Origin: Bradyrhizobium sp. SRS-191
GTDB taxonomy: Bacteria; Pseudomonadota; Alphaproteobacteria; Rhizobiales; Xanthobacteraceae
DNA: 64,000 nucleotides
Assembly (NCBI RefSeq): GCF_024586915.1
Contig: NZ_JANBVS010000009.1
Span: forward strand, 248,001 to 312,000
Direction of reading: 5' to 3'
Of the stretch, positions 17,371 to 26,139 are shown piece after piece. The translations under genes were made by a program, and so were the position numbers. Positions within the stretch are counted from its first letter, which is position 1. Each line of letters begins with the position of its first letter. Under the pieces are notes generated by a model. It was not told the origin of the DNA and did not search any database. It saw nothing but the letters and a program-made list of their open reading frames with translations.

Positions 17371-18969
17371 CTACCCGCTCCGCCCAATCACCACGCCCTC
17401 ATTGCCGCGCAGATCCAGCGTGCCGTCGATCCGCTCCCCGTCGCGGTCGAGCCAGGTCGAAAGCAGGATCGCGCCGTCGAGGCCTGAGCCTCCGGTCGCG
17501 ATAGACACCGGCTCGTCGCCGAGATTGAGCGCGATCGTCAAGACTTCGCCGTCGCCTTCGCGGCGGTAGAGCAGCAGATCGCCTTGCGCGGCGACCGGGC
17601 GGTAATTGCCGCCGGCGAGCACGCGATGCGTCTTCCGCAGCCGGATGAGCGCCCGGTAGAGATTGAGGATGGAGCGCCGGTCGGCGGTGAGATTGACGAC
17701 GTTCTCATGGGTGAAATCATCCGCCACCGGCAGCCACGGCGACGTATTCGTGAAGCCCGCCCCCGGCAGTGCGCTCCACTGCATCGGCGTGCGGCAGCCG
17801 TCGCGGCCGACGCCGATGCCCGGCACGTTTGTCTCGAAGGGATCGCGCACCTGCTCCGGCGCAATCGTCACCTGATGCATGCCGATTTCGTCGCCGTAAT
17901 ACAGCGTCGGCGTGCCGCGCAGGGTCAACAGCAGCATCGCCGCGACGCGCGCCTGATCACGCCCGACCCGGCTCGCGACCCGCGGCCGGTCGTGATTGCC
18001 GAGCACCCAGTTCGGCCAGGCCCCTTGCGGCAGCGCCGCCTCGTAATCGGCGATGATGGCCTCGATCTCGCGCGCATGCCAGGGCGCCGACAGCAGCGCG
18101 AAATTGAACGGCAGGTGCGCGCCGCCGAGATCCTTGCCGTAATAGGTCATGAGCCGTTCCAGCGGCAGATAGATCTCGCCGATCAGCACGCGATCGTCGA
18201 ACTCGTCGACAACAGCGCGCATCTCGGCCACGACCTCGTGCACCTCCGGCTGGTCGGCGGAATAGCGCGAGATGATCTGCTCATGCGGCGGCCGGCCGCC
18301 GTGATAGTCGGGATTGGCCGGATTGTCGCGGAAACCAGCGTCCTTGATCAGGTGCCAGATCACGTCGACGCGAAAGCCGTCGACGCCCTTGCGCAGCCAG
18401 AACCGCATCACGTTGTAGATGGCAGCGCGCACCGCCGGATTGCGCCAGTTCAGGTCCGGCTGCTGCGCCAGGAAGGCGTGGTAGTAGTACTGCCCCGTCT
18501 CCTTGTCGAACTGCCAGGCGCTACCGCCGAACTCCGACAGCCAGTTGTTCGGCGGGCCGCCGTCAGGCGCCGGATCGCGCCAGATGTACCAGTCGCGATG
18601 CGGGTCGTCGCGCGATTGCCGGGCCTGCAGAAACCACGGATGCTGGTCGGAGGTGTGGTTGGGCACGAGATCGAGGATCACCTTGAGGCCCCCCTCATGG
18701 GCGGCTTTCACCAGCGCATCGAAATCCTCCATCGTGCCGAACAGCGGATCGATGCCGGTGTAGTCGGCGATGTCGTAGCCGAAATCGGCCATCGGCGAGG
18801 TGAAGATCGGTGACAGCCAGATCGCATCGACGCCGAGCGTCATCAGATAGGGCAGGCGGTGGATGATGCCGGTGAGGTCGCCGACCCCGTCGCCGTCGCT
18901 GTCCTGGAACGAGCGCGGATAGATCTGGTAGAAAATCCCCTCGCGCCACCAGGCGCCCTGCTCCGCCAT
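17371..18969 (-). CDS. GH13 alpha-glucosidase (oligo-1,6-glucosidase-like)
   Basis: A 532-residue cytoplasmic glucosidase. Motifs: FYQIYPRSFQDSDGDGVGDL at the start, ILDLVPNHTSDQHPWF, nucleophile in GFRVDVIWH, acid/base in VLIGEIYLP, transition-state Asp in LGNHDRPR, and TPMQWS near the C-terminus, as in the AglA/oligo-1,6-glucosidase subfamily. Expected to release glucose from short alpha-glucosides. ATG 18969 (MAEQGAWWREG) is preferred; the frame is open 12 codons further. Converges with the TreS-like gene, and the two may cooperate in maltose/trehalose use, though they are not in one operon. Divergent from the hydrolase gene at 19116. Confidence 0.93.
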   Translation of the reverse strand: MAEQGAWWREGIFYQIYPRSFQDSDGDGVGDLTGIIHRLPYLMTLGVDAIWLSPIFTSPMADFGYDIADYTGIDPLFGTMEDFDALVKAAHEGGLKVILDLVPNHTSDQHPWFLQARQSRDDPHRDWYIWRDPAPDGGPPNNWLSEFGGSAWQFDKETGQYYYHAFLAQQPDLNWRNPAVRAAIYNVMRFWLRKGVDGFRVDVIWHLIKDAGFRDNPANPDYHGGRPPHEQIISRYSADQPEVHEVVAEMRAVVDEFDDRVLIGEIYLPLERLMTYYGKDLGGAHLPFNFALLSAPWHAREIEAIIADYEAALPQGAWPNWVLGNHDRPRVASRVGRDQARVAAMLLLTLRGTPTLYYGDEIGMHQVTIAPEQVRDPFETNVPGIGVGRDGCRTPMQWSALPGAGFTNTSPWLPVADDFTHENVVNLTADRRSILNLYRALIRLRKTHRVLAGGNYRPVAAQGDLLLYRREGDGEVLTIALNLGDEPVSIATGGSGLDGAILLSTWLDRDGERIDGTLDLRGNEGVVIGRSG

Positions 18970-19115
18970 CTCGAACCGCTTTCTGCTCGCAACCGTGCGG
19001 CCCAACGCAGGAACCGGCGGTGGGTTCAGAACAGCGCAACGATCGAGCCGCTATCGCGCCGCGCCTCGCAGTCTTTTTCGCTTGGCGCATTGCGAAAAAT
19101 CGGCATGCTGGCGGC

Positions 19116-19796
19116 ATGAGCGAACAGAACCAGACACCAAACCCGACCAAGGCGAAGGCCGGCGCGATGATCGTGCCCGTCACGCCATTCGAGCAGAACT
19201 GCACCATCCTGTGGTGCGAGGCCACGAAGAAGGCGATCGTGATCGACCCCGGCGGCGACGTCCCGAACATCCAGGCGGCGATCGCGCAAGCCAAGGTCAC
19301 GGTGGAGAAGATCTGGCTGACCCACGGCCATATCGATCACGTCGGCGGCGCCGCCGATCTGCGCGATCAGCTGAAGGTGCCGATCGAGGGTCCTCACATC
19401 GCCGACAAGTTCCTGCTCGACAACGTCGTTGCCAGCGGCGCGCGCTTCGGCATCACGGGCGTGCGCGACTTTACGCCGGACCGCTGGCTGGAAGAAGGCG
19501 ACACCGTCGAGATCGGCGAGCTCGTCTTCGACATCCTGCACTGCCCCGGCCATTCACCAGGGAGCGTGGTGTTCTTCAACAAGGCGATGCGCTTCGCCCA
19601 TGTCGGCGACGTGCTGTTCAACGGCTCGGTCGGCCGTACCGACCTGCCCGGCGGCAGCCACGAGACGCTGATCAGCTCGATCAAGGACAAGCTGCTGCCG
19701 CTCGGCGACGACATCGGCTTCATCTGCGGCCATGGCGCGGGCTCGAGCTTCGGCCAGGAGCGGATGACGAACCCGTTCCTCACCGGCATGGCTTGA
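19116..19796 (+). CDS. Metallo-beta-lactamase-fold hydrolase (glyoxalase-II-like)
   Basis: A 226-residue MBL-fold enzyme. Metal ligands are seen in LTHGHIDHVGG (HxHxDH), then CPGHSPGSVVF (His), HVGDVLFNGSVGRTDLPGG (Asp) and CGHGAGSSFG (last His), the pattern of YcbL/GloB-like thioester hydrolases. Substrate is unknown. The start ATG 19116 gives MSEQNQTPNPTKAKAGAMIVPVTPFEQNC, with the conserved core beginning at MIVPVTPF; an earlier frame start at 19020 is not supported. It runs divergently from the alpha-glucosidase over 146 bases and ends before a hairpin-rich repeat. Confidence 0.92.
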   Translation: MSEQNQTPNPTKAKAGAMIVPVTPFEQNCTILWCEATKKAIVIDPGGDVPNIQAAIAQAKVTVEKIWLTHGHIDHVGGAADLRDQLKVPIEGPHIADKFLLDNVVASGARFGITGVRDFTPDRWLEEGDTVEIGELVFDILHCPGHSPGSVVFFNKAMRFAHVGDVLFNGSVGRTDLPGGSHETLISSIKDKLLPLGDDIGFICGHGAGSSFGQERMTNPFLTGMA

Positions 19797-19827
19797 GCTT
19801 TCTTCGGAAGCTGCGGCCCGCACCGTC

Positions 19828-19960
19828 CACCTCTCCCAAAGGGAGAGGCCGGATGGCATCGCCAGATGCCATCCGGTGAGGGGCTCAGATTCGAGTGATC
19901 GCGTGGAGAGTCCCCTCACCCGGCGCTGCGCGCCGACCTCTCCCCGGTGGGGAGAGGTGA
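19828..19960. repeat. Hairpin-rich intergenic repeat
   Basis: Contains CTCTCCC/GGGAGAG (19831-19847), the perfect 12-bp hairpin CCGGATGGCATC/GATGCCATCCGG (19849-19860 with 19865-19876) and further CCCCTCACCC and CTCTCCCC/GGGGAGAG modules up to 19960. The CTCTCCC and CCCCTCACCC words also build the nested repeat at 23453-23616. It lies between convergent genes. Confidence 0.7.
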
Positions 19961-20017
19961 AGAGAGAGTTCGCAGTGTCGGCGCGGCGCGCCTCACATCA
20001 CCGAGCGGCAACCCGTA

Positions 20018-21595
20018 TCATTTCAGCCCGGCGGCCTTCAGCGCGCGGTCGATCACGGCGGCGACGTCGATGACGCGACGGGGCTTCGCCTCCGGGATCG
20101 GCTCGGCGGGAATCGGGGGCGGCGTCACCGCGATGACCGGCGGCGGATCGGCGGGCGTCATGTCGACGGCCTTGGCCACCACGGGCTTGTCCACCAGGGG
20201 CTTGGCCACCACGGACTTGGCAACGGGCGACTTCACCTCGGGCGGCGCGTCGGCCGGCGTTGCGCTGAGCACCTTGATCTCGCCTGGCGCCGGCGCGGCG
20301 ATGGACGGCTCGGCCTTGCGCTTCGGCGGCCGCGCCGCGGAGCGGTTCGGCTTGGCGCGCGCCGGCCGCGGCTGCACAGGTTTGGGAGGCTCGGGCGCGA
20401 CCTCCGCCGGCTGTGCTGCGGGCGCATCTTCGGGGCGGCGCAGGATCTTCGACAGGACCGGCAGCGCCGAGATCGGCGACACCTCCGGAATGAGCTTGCT
20501 GCTCGGCGACGTCACCGCCGGCTTCGGCTGGCGGATCCAGTCGGTCACGCCGAAGAACTTTGCAATCAGATAGGACGAGGAGATGCCGGCCTCGAGCAAA
20601 TACGGCCCGGCCTTGCCGTAGCGCTTGTCGTTGGCGGCGATCCCGATCGGCGTGCCATGCGCCATGTTGGTGATGGTGAAGGATTCCACCATTGTCTCGC
20701 CGTCGGCGTTCCACCATTGCTCGTGCGGATAGCCGTTGACCTCGTTCGCGGCCATCGGCGCCAACGGCAGATGATGCAAATCGAGCCACTGCTTGACGAT
20801 CTCGCCGGCATTGTCCGGATGCACCGTGTAGTCCGCAGTGCCGTGCCACACCGACAGCTTCGGCCATTTGCCGCGATGGCTGGAGGCGCGGCGCACGAGA
20901 TCGCCGAGCTCGCCCGCGGGGCGCGCCGGCGGCATCCGCATCTGCAGGATCGCATCGCGCATGTTGCGCGCCGTTCCGAACGGCAGGCCCGCAATGACGG
21001 CGCCGGCCGCGAACAATTCGGGATGCGCCGACAACATCGCCATGGTCATCGCGCCGCCGGCCGACAGGCCGGTGACGAAGATGCGCCTCTCATCGATCGC
21101 GCAATCCGCCACCATCCGCGCGATCATCTCGCGGATCGAGGCGACCTCGCCCTGGCCGCGCGTGATGTCCTCGGATTGAAACCAGTTGAAGCAGCGCTGC
21201 GGATTGTTGATGCGCTGCTGCTCCGGCATCAGCAGCGCGAAGCCGAAATGTTTTGATAGCGTCGACCAGCCTGCGCCGAGATCATACTCCGCCGCGCTCT
21301 GCCCACAGCCATGCAGCACGACGACGAGCGGCAGCAGCGGCTGACGCTGCGCCGGCACATGGGCGAACATCTTGAGACGGCCGGGATTGCTGCCGAAGCC
21401 TTCGACCTCGATCAGCGGGCACTCCGGCGCGGGCCGCGTCTGACGGTTGAAATCGCCGAATCCGGTGATGCCGTTCAGCTCCCGCAGCCGTCGCAAATAC
21501 TCAACATTTTCAGCGAGGGACAACGGCAGCTCCTTGGCACTCTCGTCTTCGGCAGTCACGTCTTCGGTCGTCACGTCTTCAATGGTGCAGATCAA
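20018..21595 (-). CDS. PHB-depolymerase-family esterase with Lys/Pro/Val-rich tail
   Basis: A 525-residue protein. Residues about 70-370 form an alpha/beta hydrolase of the esterase/PHB depolymerase family: VVVLHGCGQSAAEYD (oxyanion hole), lipase box GLSAGGAMT with nucleophile Ser, VWHGTADYTVHPDN (acid) and NMAHGTPIG (His). The last 140 residues are low-complexity, rich in Pro, Ala, Val and Lys, with a repeat unit like VVAKPLVDKPVVAK, and end in a short helix IDVAAVIDRALKAAG. No signal peptide is evident at the chosen start, although family members are often exported. The N-terminal TEDVTAEDE stretch is encoded by short repeats, so the start may be downstream. Confidence 0.85.
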   Translation of the reverse strand: MICTIEDVTTEDVTAEDESAKELPLSLAENVEYLRRLRELNGITGFGDFNRQTRPAPECPLIEVEGFGSNPGRLKMFAHVPAQRQPLLPLVVVLHGCGQSAAEYDLGAGWSTLSKHFGFALLMPEQQRINNPQRCFNWFQSEDITRGQGEVASIREMIARMVADCAIDERRIFVTGLSAGGAMTMAMLSAHPELFAAGAVIAGLPFGTARNMRDAILQMRMPPARPAGELGDLVRRASSHRGKWPKLSVWHGTADYTVHPDNAGEIVKQWLDLHHLPLAPMAANEVNGYPHEQWWNADGETMVESFTITNMAHGTPIGIAANDKRYGKAGPYLLEAGISSSYLIAKFFGVTDWIRQPKPAVTSPSSKLIPEVSPISALPVLSKILRRPEDAPAAQPAEVAPEPPKPVQPRPARAKPNRSAARPPKRKAEPSIAAPAPGEIKVLSATPADAPPEVKSPVAKSVVAKPLVDKPVVAKAVDMTPADPPPVIAVTPPPIPAEPIPEAKPRRVIDVAAVIDRALKAAGLK

Positions 21596-22010
21596 ACTCC
21601 ACCATCACCCAGATGGTTGCTGCAGCGCAAAAGAAAAAGCCCGCACAAAAGCGGAGTGCAGCAATTTGATTGCGAATTTCGCTCCTGCTGCGATCAAAAT
21701 GCCACGCGGAGGCGGCGCTTCACGCAGTCTTCACCGAAATGCGAACCTCACACGGCCGAAATCGCGGAGAGCGTGAGCACGGCCGACGACGCAACTGCTT
21801 GCCACCGATCGCAACATGTCGACCCCGGCGATACCACTCATCCGCGAATCGCGATCTCGCGTCGGAGTGTGCGCAGCGATCCGCGATCAGTAAACAACAA
21901 ATGGCAGGCATGCACCGCTCTCGGATGAGCGGTAAGATGATTGCCTACAAACGATGCGCCGATTAGCCTGAACCGCAATCAACAATGAAATTCCATTCGG
22001 GAGAAAACAA
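21596..22010. other. Gene-free divergent intergenic region
   Basis: A 415-base spacer between the divergent esterase and luciferase-like genes. It has TTGCTGCA (21617-21624) matched by TGCAGCAA (21657-21664), an 8-bp stem close to the esterase start, and an A-rich ribosome site (TTCGGGAGAAAACAA) before the monooxygenase ATG. Short frames across it show no recognisable domain and I do not call a gene. Confidence 0.55.
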
Positions 22011-23249
22011 ATGGCGCGGCTCAAATTCGGCGCATTCCTCGCTCCGCATCATCCGATCGGCGAGCATCCGATGCTGCAATTCCGCCGCGACCTCGACCTC
22101 GTGTCGCAGCTCGACGAGCTTGGCTATGACGAGTTCTGGTGTGGTGAGCATCATTCGAGCGGCTGGGAGATGATCGCCTCGCCCGAGATGTTCCTCGCCG
22201 CCGCCGGCGAGCGCACCAAGCGCATCAAGCTCGGCACCGGCGTGATCTCGCTGCCCTATCATCACCCCTACAACGTCGCGCAGCGCATGGTGCAGCTCGA
22301 CCACATGACCGGCGGCCGTGCCATCTTCGGCTCGGGCCCGGGCGCGCTGGCCTCCGATGCCCACACGCTCGGCATCGATCCGATGACGCAGCGCGACCGT
22401 CAGGACGAGGCGATCGCGATCATCCGCCGCCTGTTCAACGGCGAGCGCGTCACCGCCAGGAGCGACTGGTTCACGATGAACGACGCGGCGCTGCAGATCC
22501 TCCCCCTGCAGGAGGAGATGCCGTTCGTGGTGGCGTCGCAGATCTCGCCGTCGGGCATGACGCTCGCCGGCAAATACGGCATCGGCATCATCTCGCTCGG
22601 CTCGATGTCGACGCAGGGCCTGATGGCGCTGCCGCAGCAATGGGAGTTCGCCGAGGACGCCGCGAAGAAGCACGGCACCACGGTGAGCCGGGCGAACTGG
22701 CGCGTGCTGCTGTCCTGGCACATCGCCGAGACCCGCGAGCAGGCGCGCCGCGAGGCCGGACCCGGCCTGATGCGCTGGCACAACGAATATACCGTGGGCA
22801 CCTTGATGCGGCCGGGCCTCAAGCCGTTCTCATCGCCTGATGAGGCCGTCGACAAGACCGCCTTCGTCGAGGGCGCGGCGTCGACGATCGGCACGCCCGA
22901 TGACCTCGTCAAGACGATCAAGAATCTCATGCAGGTGTCCGGCGGGGTCGGCGCCATCATCGGCTTCGTGCACGACTGGGCCAATCCGGAGAACACGCGG
23001 CGCAGCTGGGACATGGTCGCGCGCTACGTCGTGCCGGAAATCAACGGCTATATCGACGGCCTGCGCCGCTCGCAGAAATTCGTCATCGAGAACCGTGAGA
23101 TCTTCGAGCGCGCCGGGCAAGCGGTGATGGCCAAGATCATGGACAACGACAAGGCCGCCGCCGCGCTGTCGCAGACCGGCCCGGGCCGCATCGCAATTCC
23201 CGCGGTCAATGCGCCTGATCTGCAGGAGGCGGCGAAGCAAAGGGGATGA
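22011..23249 (+). CDS. LLM-class flavin-dependent monooxygenase (luciferase-like)
   Basis: A 412-residue bacterial-luciferase-fold oxidoreductase: GAFLAPHHPIGEHPMLQFRRDL near the start, YDEFWCGEHHSSGWE, LGTGVISLPYHHPYNVAQRM and GRAIFGSGPGALASDA are the flavin-pocket blocks. It would use FMNH2 (or F420) and O2 on an unidentified hydrophobic substrate. The HHP...GEH layout resembles proteins annotated as limonene monooxygenase-like, but that is not evidence of substrate. Ribosome site GGGAGAA precedes ATG 22011. No flavin reductase gene is adjacent. The 3' side is occupied by two repeat elements. Confidence 0.93.
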   Translation: MARLKFGAFLAPHHPIGEHPMLQFRRDLDLVSQLDELGYDEFWCGEHHSSGWEMIASPEMFLAAAGERTKRIKLGTGVISLPYHHPYNVAQRMVQLDHMTGGRAIFGSGPGALASDAHTLGIDPMTQRDRQDEAIAIIRRLFNGERVTARSDWFTMNDAALQILPLQEEMPFVVASQISPSGMTLAGKYGIGIISLGSMSTQGLMALPQQWEFAEDAAKKHGTTVSRANWRVLLSWHIAETREQARREAGPGLMRWHNEYTVGTLMRPGLKPFSSPDEAVDKTAFVEGAASTIGTPDDLVKTIKNLMQVSGGVGAIIGFVHDWANPENTRRSWDMVARYVVPEINGYIDGLRRSQKFVIENREIFERAGQAVMAKIMDNDKAAAALSQTGPGRIAIPAVNAPDLQEAAKQRG

Positions 23250-23255
23250 AAACAA

Positions 23256-23406
23256 GTAGGGCGGATGAGCGCAGCGTAATCCGCCACCTCTCCCCCAGAC
23301 ACGATCCGTTTGTTTTGGCCACATGGCCGAGACCGGATGAGCCGACCACGTGATATCGGCATGTCGCTTGAGCGGCGGCGGATTACGCTGCGCTAATCCG
23401 CCCTAC
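23256..23406. repeat. Inverted GTAGGGCGGAT...ATCCGCCCTAC repeat
   Basis: A 30-base arm at 23256-23285 matches the reverse complement of 23377-23406 with one mismatch; the 91-base centre is unrelated. It begins 7 bases after the monooxygenase stop codon. The same type of end (GTAGGGTGG...CCACCCTAC) frames the element at 25360-25496. Confidence 0.85.
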
Positions 23407-23452
23407 GCGCTGAGTCTTGAGACGGTTGAAACGTCAGCGCAGTGTCCATGAA

Positions 23453-23616
23453 TGCGCCCTCTCCCCTTGTGGGAGAGGGCATGCAGAACGGTTCGGCAAG
23501 CTCGGTTGGGTGAGGGGTGTCTCTCCGCGTGTTGCGCTCGTGGAGAGATACCCCTCACCCAACCGAGCAAATGGATAGGCCGGCGATGCCCTCTCCCACA
23601 AGGGGAGAGGGCGCAA
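23453..23616. repeat. Nested perfect palindrome (two concentric inverted repeats)
   Basis: The outer 30 bases 23453-23482 are the exact reverse complement of 23587-23616. Inside, GCTCGGTTGGGTGAGGGG (from about 23500) pairs with CCCCTCACCCAACCGAGC (to about 23568), with at most one mismatch over 27 bases. Each outer arm is itself a hairpin (CCCTCTCC...GGAGAGGG). The remainder to 23789 has no gene that I can support. Confidence 0.85.
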
Positions 23617-23789
23617 TCATCGGCACCGCGGCGGCTGCGGCCTCTCTCGCAACGCGAGCCCGCACCTCCCGCGTATTGATAGCACCGCGCATCCGCCGAT
23701 GGTGCTCCCAACAATATCATCCAAAGAAGACGAGGCTTCTCCCAATCATTGTGTGTGAAGCGAGCAAAGAGCGCGTTTGCCGCGCCAAA

Positions 23790-24200
23790 CTACCTCACCG
23801 CGGCAACCAGCCTCTCGCAGTCGGCGAGCGTCGCGATCTGCTTCAGCGTCTCGCGCAGCGCCGGCAGGTCGACCGGCTTCTGGAATTGCGGATAAACGAC
23901 GAGGCCGAGCACGGTGGCGAGCCGGACATGCTCCTCGCGGGTGCCGTCCTCGGCGCCGCTGATGAAGATCACCGGCGTGCGGATTTTCAGCTCATTGAGC
24001 AGCAGCAGGATGTCGGCGCCGCAACGATCGCCGAGCGACAGATCCAGCGTGATGCAGTCGAACGTCTTCTCGCGCAGCACCTCTGCCGCCGCCTCGACCG
24101 ACGTCACGCAGGTCGCCTCATAGCCGCATTGCGCGGCGATCTTGCGCAGAATCGAGAGATGCACCTCGGCATCCTCGATCACCAGCAACTGATTGCTCAT
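23790..24200 (-). CDS. Stand-alone response-regulator receiver protein
   Basis: A 136-residue single receiver domain with no output region: acidic pocket VIEDAEVH, phospho-acceptor Asp in ITLDLSLGDR, Ser in FISGAED and Lys in FQKPVDLPA. Such CheY/DivK-like proteins act by protein contact, often in phosphorelays or in PDE/polar-signalling pathways. The kinase that feeds it is not adjacent. The start follows AGGGC before ATG 24200. Upstream lies a 323-base spacer shared with a divergent outer-membrane gene. Confidence 0.93.
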   Translation of the reverse strand: MSNQLLVIEDAEVHLSILRKIAAQCGYEATCVTSVEAAAEVLREKTFDCITLDLSLGDRCGADILLLLNELKIRTPVIFISGAEDGTREEHVRLATVLGLVVYPQFQKPVDLPALRETLKQIATLADCERLVAAVR

Positions 24201-24523
24201 GGTCCTGCCCTTGTTGCCTGTTGGCCAGATGTCCCAGTCCGGCCGTTGCTAGGCGCGGCCAATGGCCGTGAAGTAAAGATTTGGGTCCGTAGATTTACGG
24301 CTGCGGTCCAAGCGGGCCTGTCAGCACCGTCGCGCCACGATCGACATCGTCACCGGGGGTCCGCCGCCGGTATCAGACTGAAGCAGACTCGCGGTCCGGT
24401 GTGCCCGATCCGCAACATCATGAGCTTTTCTGTTGGCCCGCGCGCGCTGCTGTTGCCGCGCTTGCGGCAACCAGAGAGGGTGACCGCATCGTATCAGCTC
24501 GAATTGACCCGCTCGGACAGAAC
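24201..24523. other. Divergent intergenic region between receiver and Omp genes
   Basis: 323 bases without a supported gene. It contains the small inverted repeat CCGTA-GATT-TACGG (24287-24300), itself within GTAAA...TTTAC, which could be a regulator site between two divergent promoters. A plus-strand frame from 24401 continues into the Omp gene but lacks a signal peptide, so the Omp start was placed at 24524. Confidence 0.5.
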
Positions 24524-25339
24524 ATGACGAAATTGATGATGGCGGCAATGATGGGAGCGCTGGCGGGAGGCATGCTCGCGGGCTCGGCGCTCGCGGCTGA
24601 TCTGCCCGTCAAGGCGCCAACCGGCATGGCCGCGCCGTCATGGACCGGCGCCTATGCCGGCGTGTCGGTCGGCGCCCGCTGGGCTGACAATGATTGGCGA
24701 ACCAGCGACGTCGCCCCGAACTTCGTCGGCGTGTTCGTGCCGACAGCGGGCACCGGCGGGAGCATCGACAGCGTGGCGGCCAGGATCGGCGGTTATGTCG
24801 GCGTCAATTGGCAGTTCGCCCCGACATGGGTCGCAGGCCTCGAAGGCGACTTCGGCTGGGCCGACAACAAGAAGACGACGAATCCAACACCCGGGACCAC
24901 GGGTCTGTTCTTCGGCGCCCCGCTGGTCGGCCTGCCCACAGCCGCGGTGAAGGACACCTGGGACGGCAGCCTGCGCGCCCGGCTCGGCTATCTGATCGCG
25001 CCGTCGACGATGCTCTATGGCAGCGGCGGCGTGGCGTGGCAGCGCGTCGAGCTCAACGCCAGCTGCACCGTCGTTCCCGGCAACTCCTTCTGCGCCGGCA
25101 ATCCGCACAACGACACCTTCGCCTCGACCCGGGTCGGCTGGACCGTCGGCGGCGGTGTCGAGCACATGATCGGCGGCCACTGGCTGGTTCGTGCCGACTA
25201 TCGCTATGCCGATTTCGGCACCTGGACCCAGCCGTTCTTCACCGCCGGCGGCACAGGCTTCGGCTTCGACGACCGCTTCACCGCGCATGTCACGAGCCGG
25301 ACGCATACGGCCACGGTGGGTCTCGCCTACAAATTCTGA
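24524..25339 (+). CDS. Outer membrane beta-barrel protein (Omp25/Omp31-like)
   Basis: 271 residues: signal peptide MTKLMMAAMMGALAGGMLAG...ALA, then ADLPVKAP, the typical start of rhizobial porin-like barrels, GAYAGVSVGARWADND, repeated amphipathic strands (GGYVGVNWQFAPTWVAGLEGDFGWAD, LRARLGYLIAPSTMLYGSGGVAW) and the terminal strand HTATVGLAYKF ending in Phe as required by the BAM machinery. An 8-stranded barrel is likely. Two cysteines (ASCTVVPGNSFCAG) may form a surface-loop disulfide. A second protein of this family is encoded at 50263-51084. Confidence 0.92.
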   Translation: MTKLMMAAMMGALAGGMLAGSALAADLPVKAPTGMAAPSWTGAYAGVSVGARWADNDWRTSDVAPNFVGVFVPTAGTGGSIDSVAARIGGYVGVNWQFAPTWVAGLEGDFGWADNKKTTNPTPGTTGLFFGAPLVGLPTAAVKDTWDGSLRARLGYLIAPSTMLYGSGGVAWQRVELNASCTVVPGNSFCAGNPHNDTFASTRVGWTVGGGVEHMIGGHWLVRADYRYADFGTWTQPFFTAGGTGFGFDDRFTAHVTSRTHTATVGLAYKF

Positions 25340-25359
25340 CATCGCCGCGTAGCAGAAGC

Positions 25360-25496
25360 GTAGGGTGGTCAAATCAGCCGCCACAGGCGGGCACGTGCCC
25401 ACCGCCTCTCCACGACTCATGAGCAGGATGGTGGGCACGGCGCCACCGGCAGCCCGTCGTTGGGAGACAGCCCGGCAGCGCCTTTGCCCACCCTAC
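25360..25496. repeat. GTAGGGTGG...CCACCCTAC palindromic element
   Basis: Ends GTAGGGTGG (25360-25368) and CCACCCTAC (25488-25496) are inverted; the interior has CGGGCACGTGCCCACCG and GTGGGCACGGCGCCACCGG. It lies 20 bases after the Omp stop codon. The rest of the spacer up to 25698 shows no gene or clear signal. Confidence 0.75.
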
Positions 25497-25698
25497 AGGT
25501 GCCCGTCCGGACCGACGTCATCGCCTGCGGCGGCAGCGCGGCAGGCATCGGCGATCCGGCGTCACGAGAATTTTCTTAACCCGGGCCAGCTAGATTGGCG
25601 GCAGATCGAGCAGGTCCTGCAACGGACCGCTCGCACCGTGATGCGTCAGTTGGCCCGCCGTCTCGACCCGGCGTGCTTGTTCGTGGGAAAGGTCGCCA

Positions 25699-25854
25699 AT
25701 GTCACTCTCCTCGGCCAAGAACTACGCGCTGCGCGCCGAACGGTCGCAGGATCCCAAGGAGGCCGCCGACCTCCTGGCGAAAGCGATCCTGGAGCTCGCG
25801 GCCTCGATCGAGGCCACCGACGCCAAGGTGAAGAAGATCAACAAGTCGGGCTGA
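25699..25854 (+). CDS. Small hypothetical protein (51 residues)
   Basis: A short reading frame coding MSLSSAKNYALRAERSQDPK...EAADLLAKAILELAASIEATD...KKINKSG. It is preceded by GGGAAAGG 6-7 bases before the ATG, uses codons like its neighbours (third-position C/G in most codons) and translates to a coherent amphipathic helical protein with an acidic/Ala-rich centre and basic tail. I recognise similar tiny proteins as common conserved hypotheticals in rhizobia but cannot name a function. The helix could mediate dimerisation. Confidence 0.65.
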   Translation: MSLSSAKNYALRAERSQDPKEAADLLAKAILELAASIEATDAKVKKINKSG

Positions 25855-26139
25855 TGGCCTTGGTGTCCACTTCGAAACGGGTGGCGACGCCGATCGACGG
25901 CAAGACCCGCCTCGTCTCATAGCCGATCCCGCTTCGATCGATCCCCGATGTCGCGGCGTCGCTCGCCCATGAGCGCCGGAAACTGCTGGCGGCCATCCGA
26001 CCCGACGGGCAACTCGCGCCCGGCAACGCGCCCTTGAGAACGCAAAACGACATCGCGCGGGCCTGTCGATGAAGGTCGATCGCCATTCAACGTGTGCGCC
26101 GAAAATCTTAATTCACAAGCCCGCTCAACTGCATCACAC
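25855..26139. other. Gene-free stretch upstream of the structured element
   Basis: About 285 bases with no supported gene. A 22-codon frame (MALVSTSKRVATPIDGKTRL) overlaps the stop of the small gene by one base but has no further support. Nothing else was recognised. Confidence 0.4.

Noticed and set aside
15439..18969. GH13 pair as a single trehalose operon
   Set aside because: The genes converge and are separated by a strong inverted repeat, so they cannot be cotranscribed.
23256..23616. CRISPR array
   Set aside because: The repeats are inverted and nested with two copies each, without regularly spaced direct repeats or cas genes.
25854..25922. 22-codon frame overlapping the stop of the 51-residue gene
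   Set aside because: One-base stop/start overlap is suggestive, but the peptide is very short and without other support.
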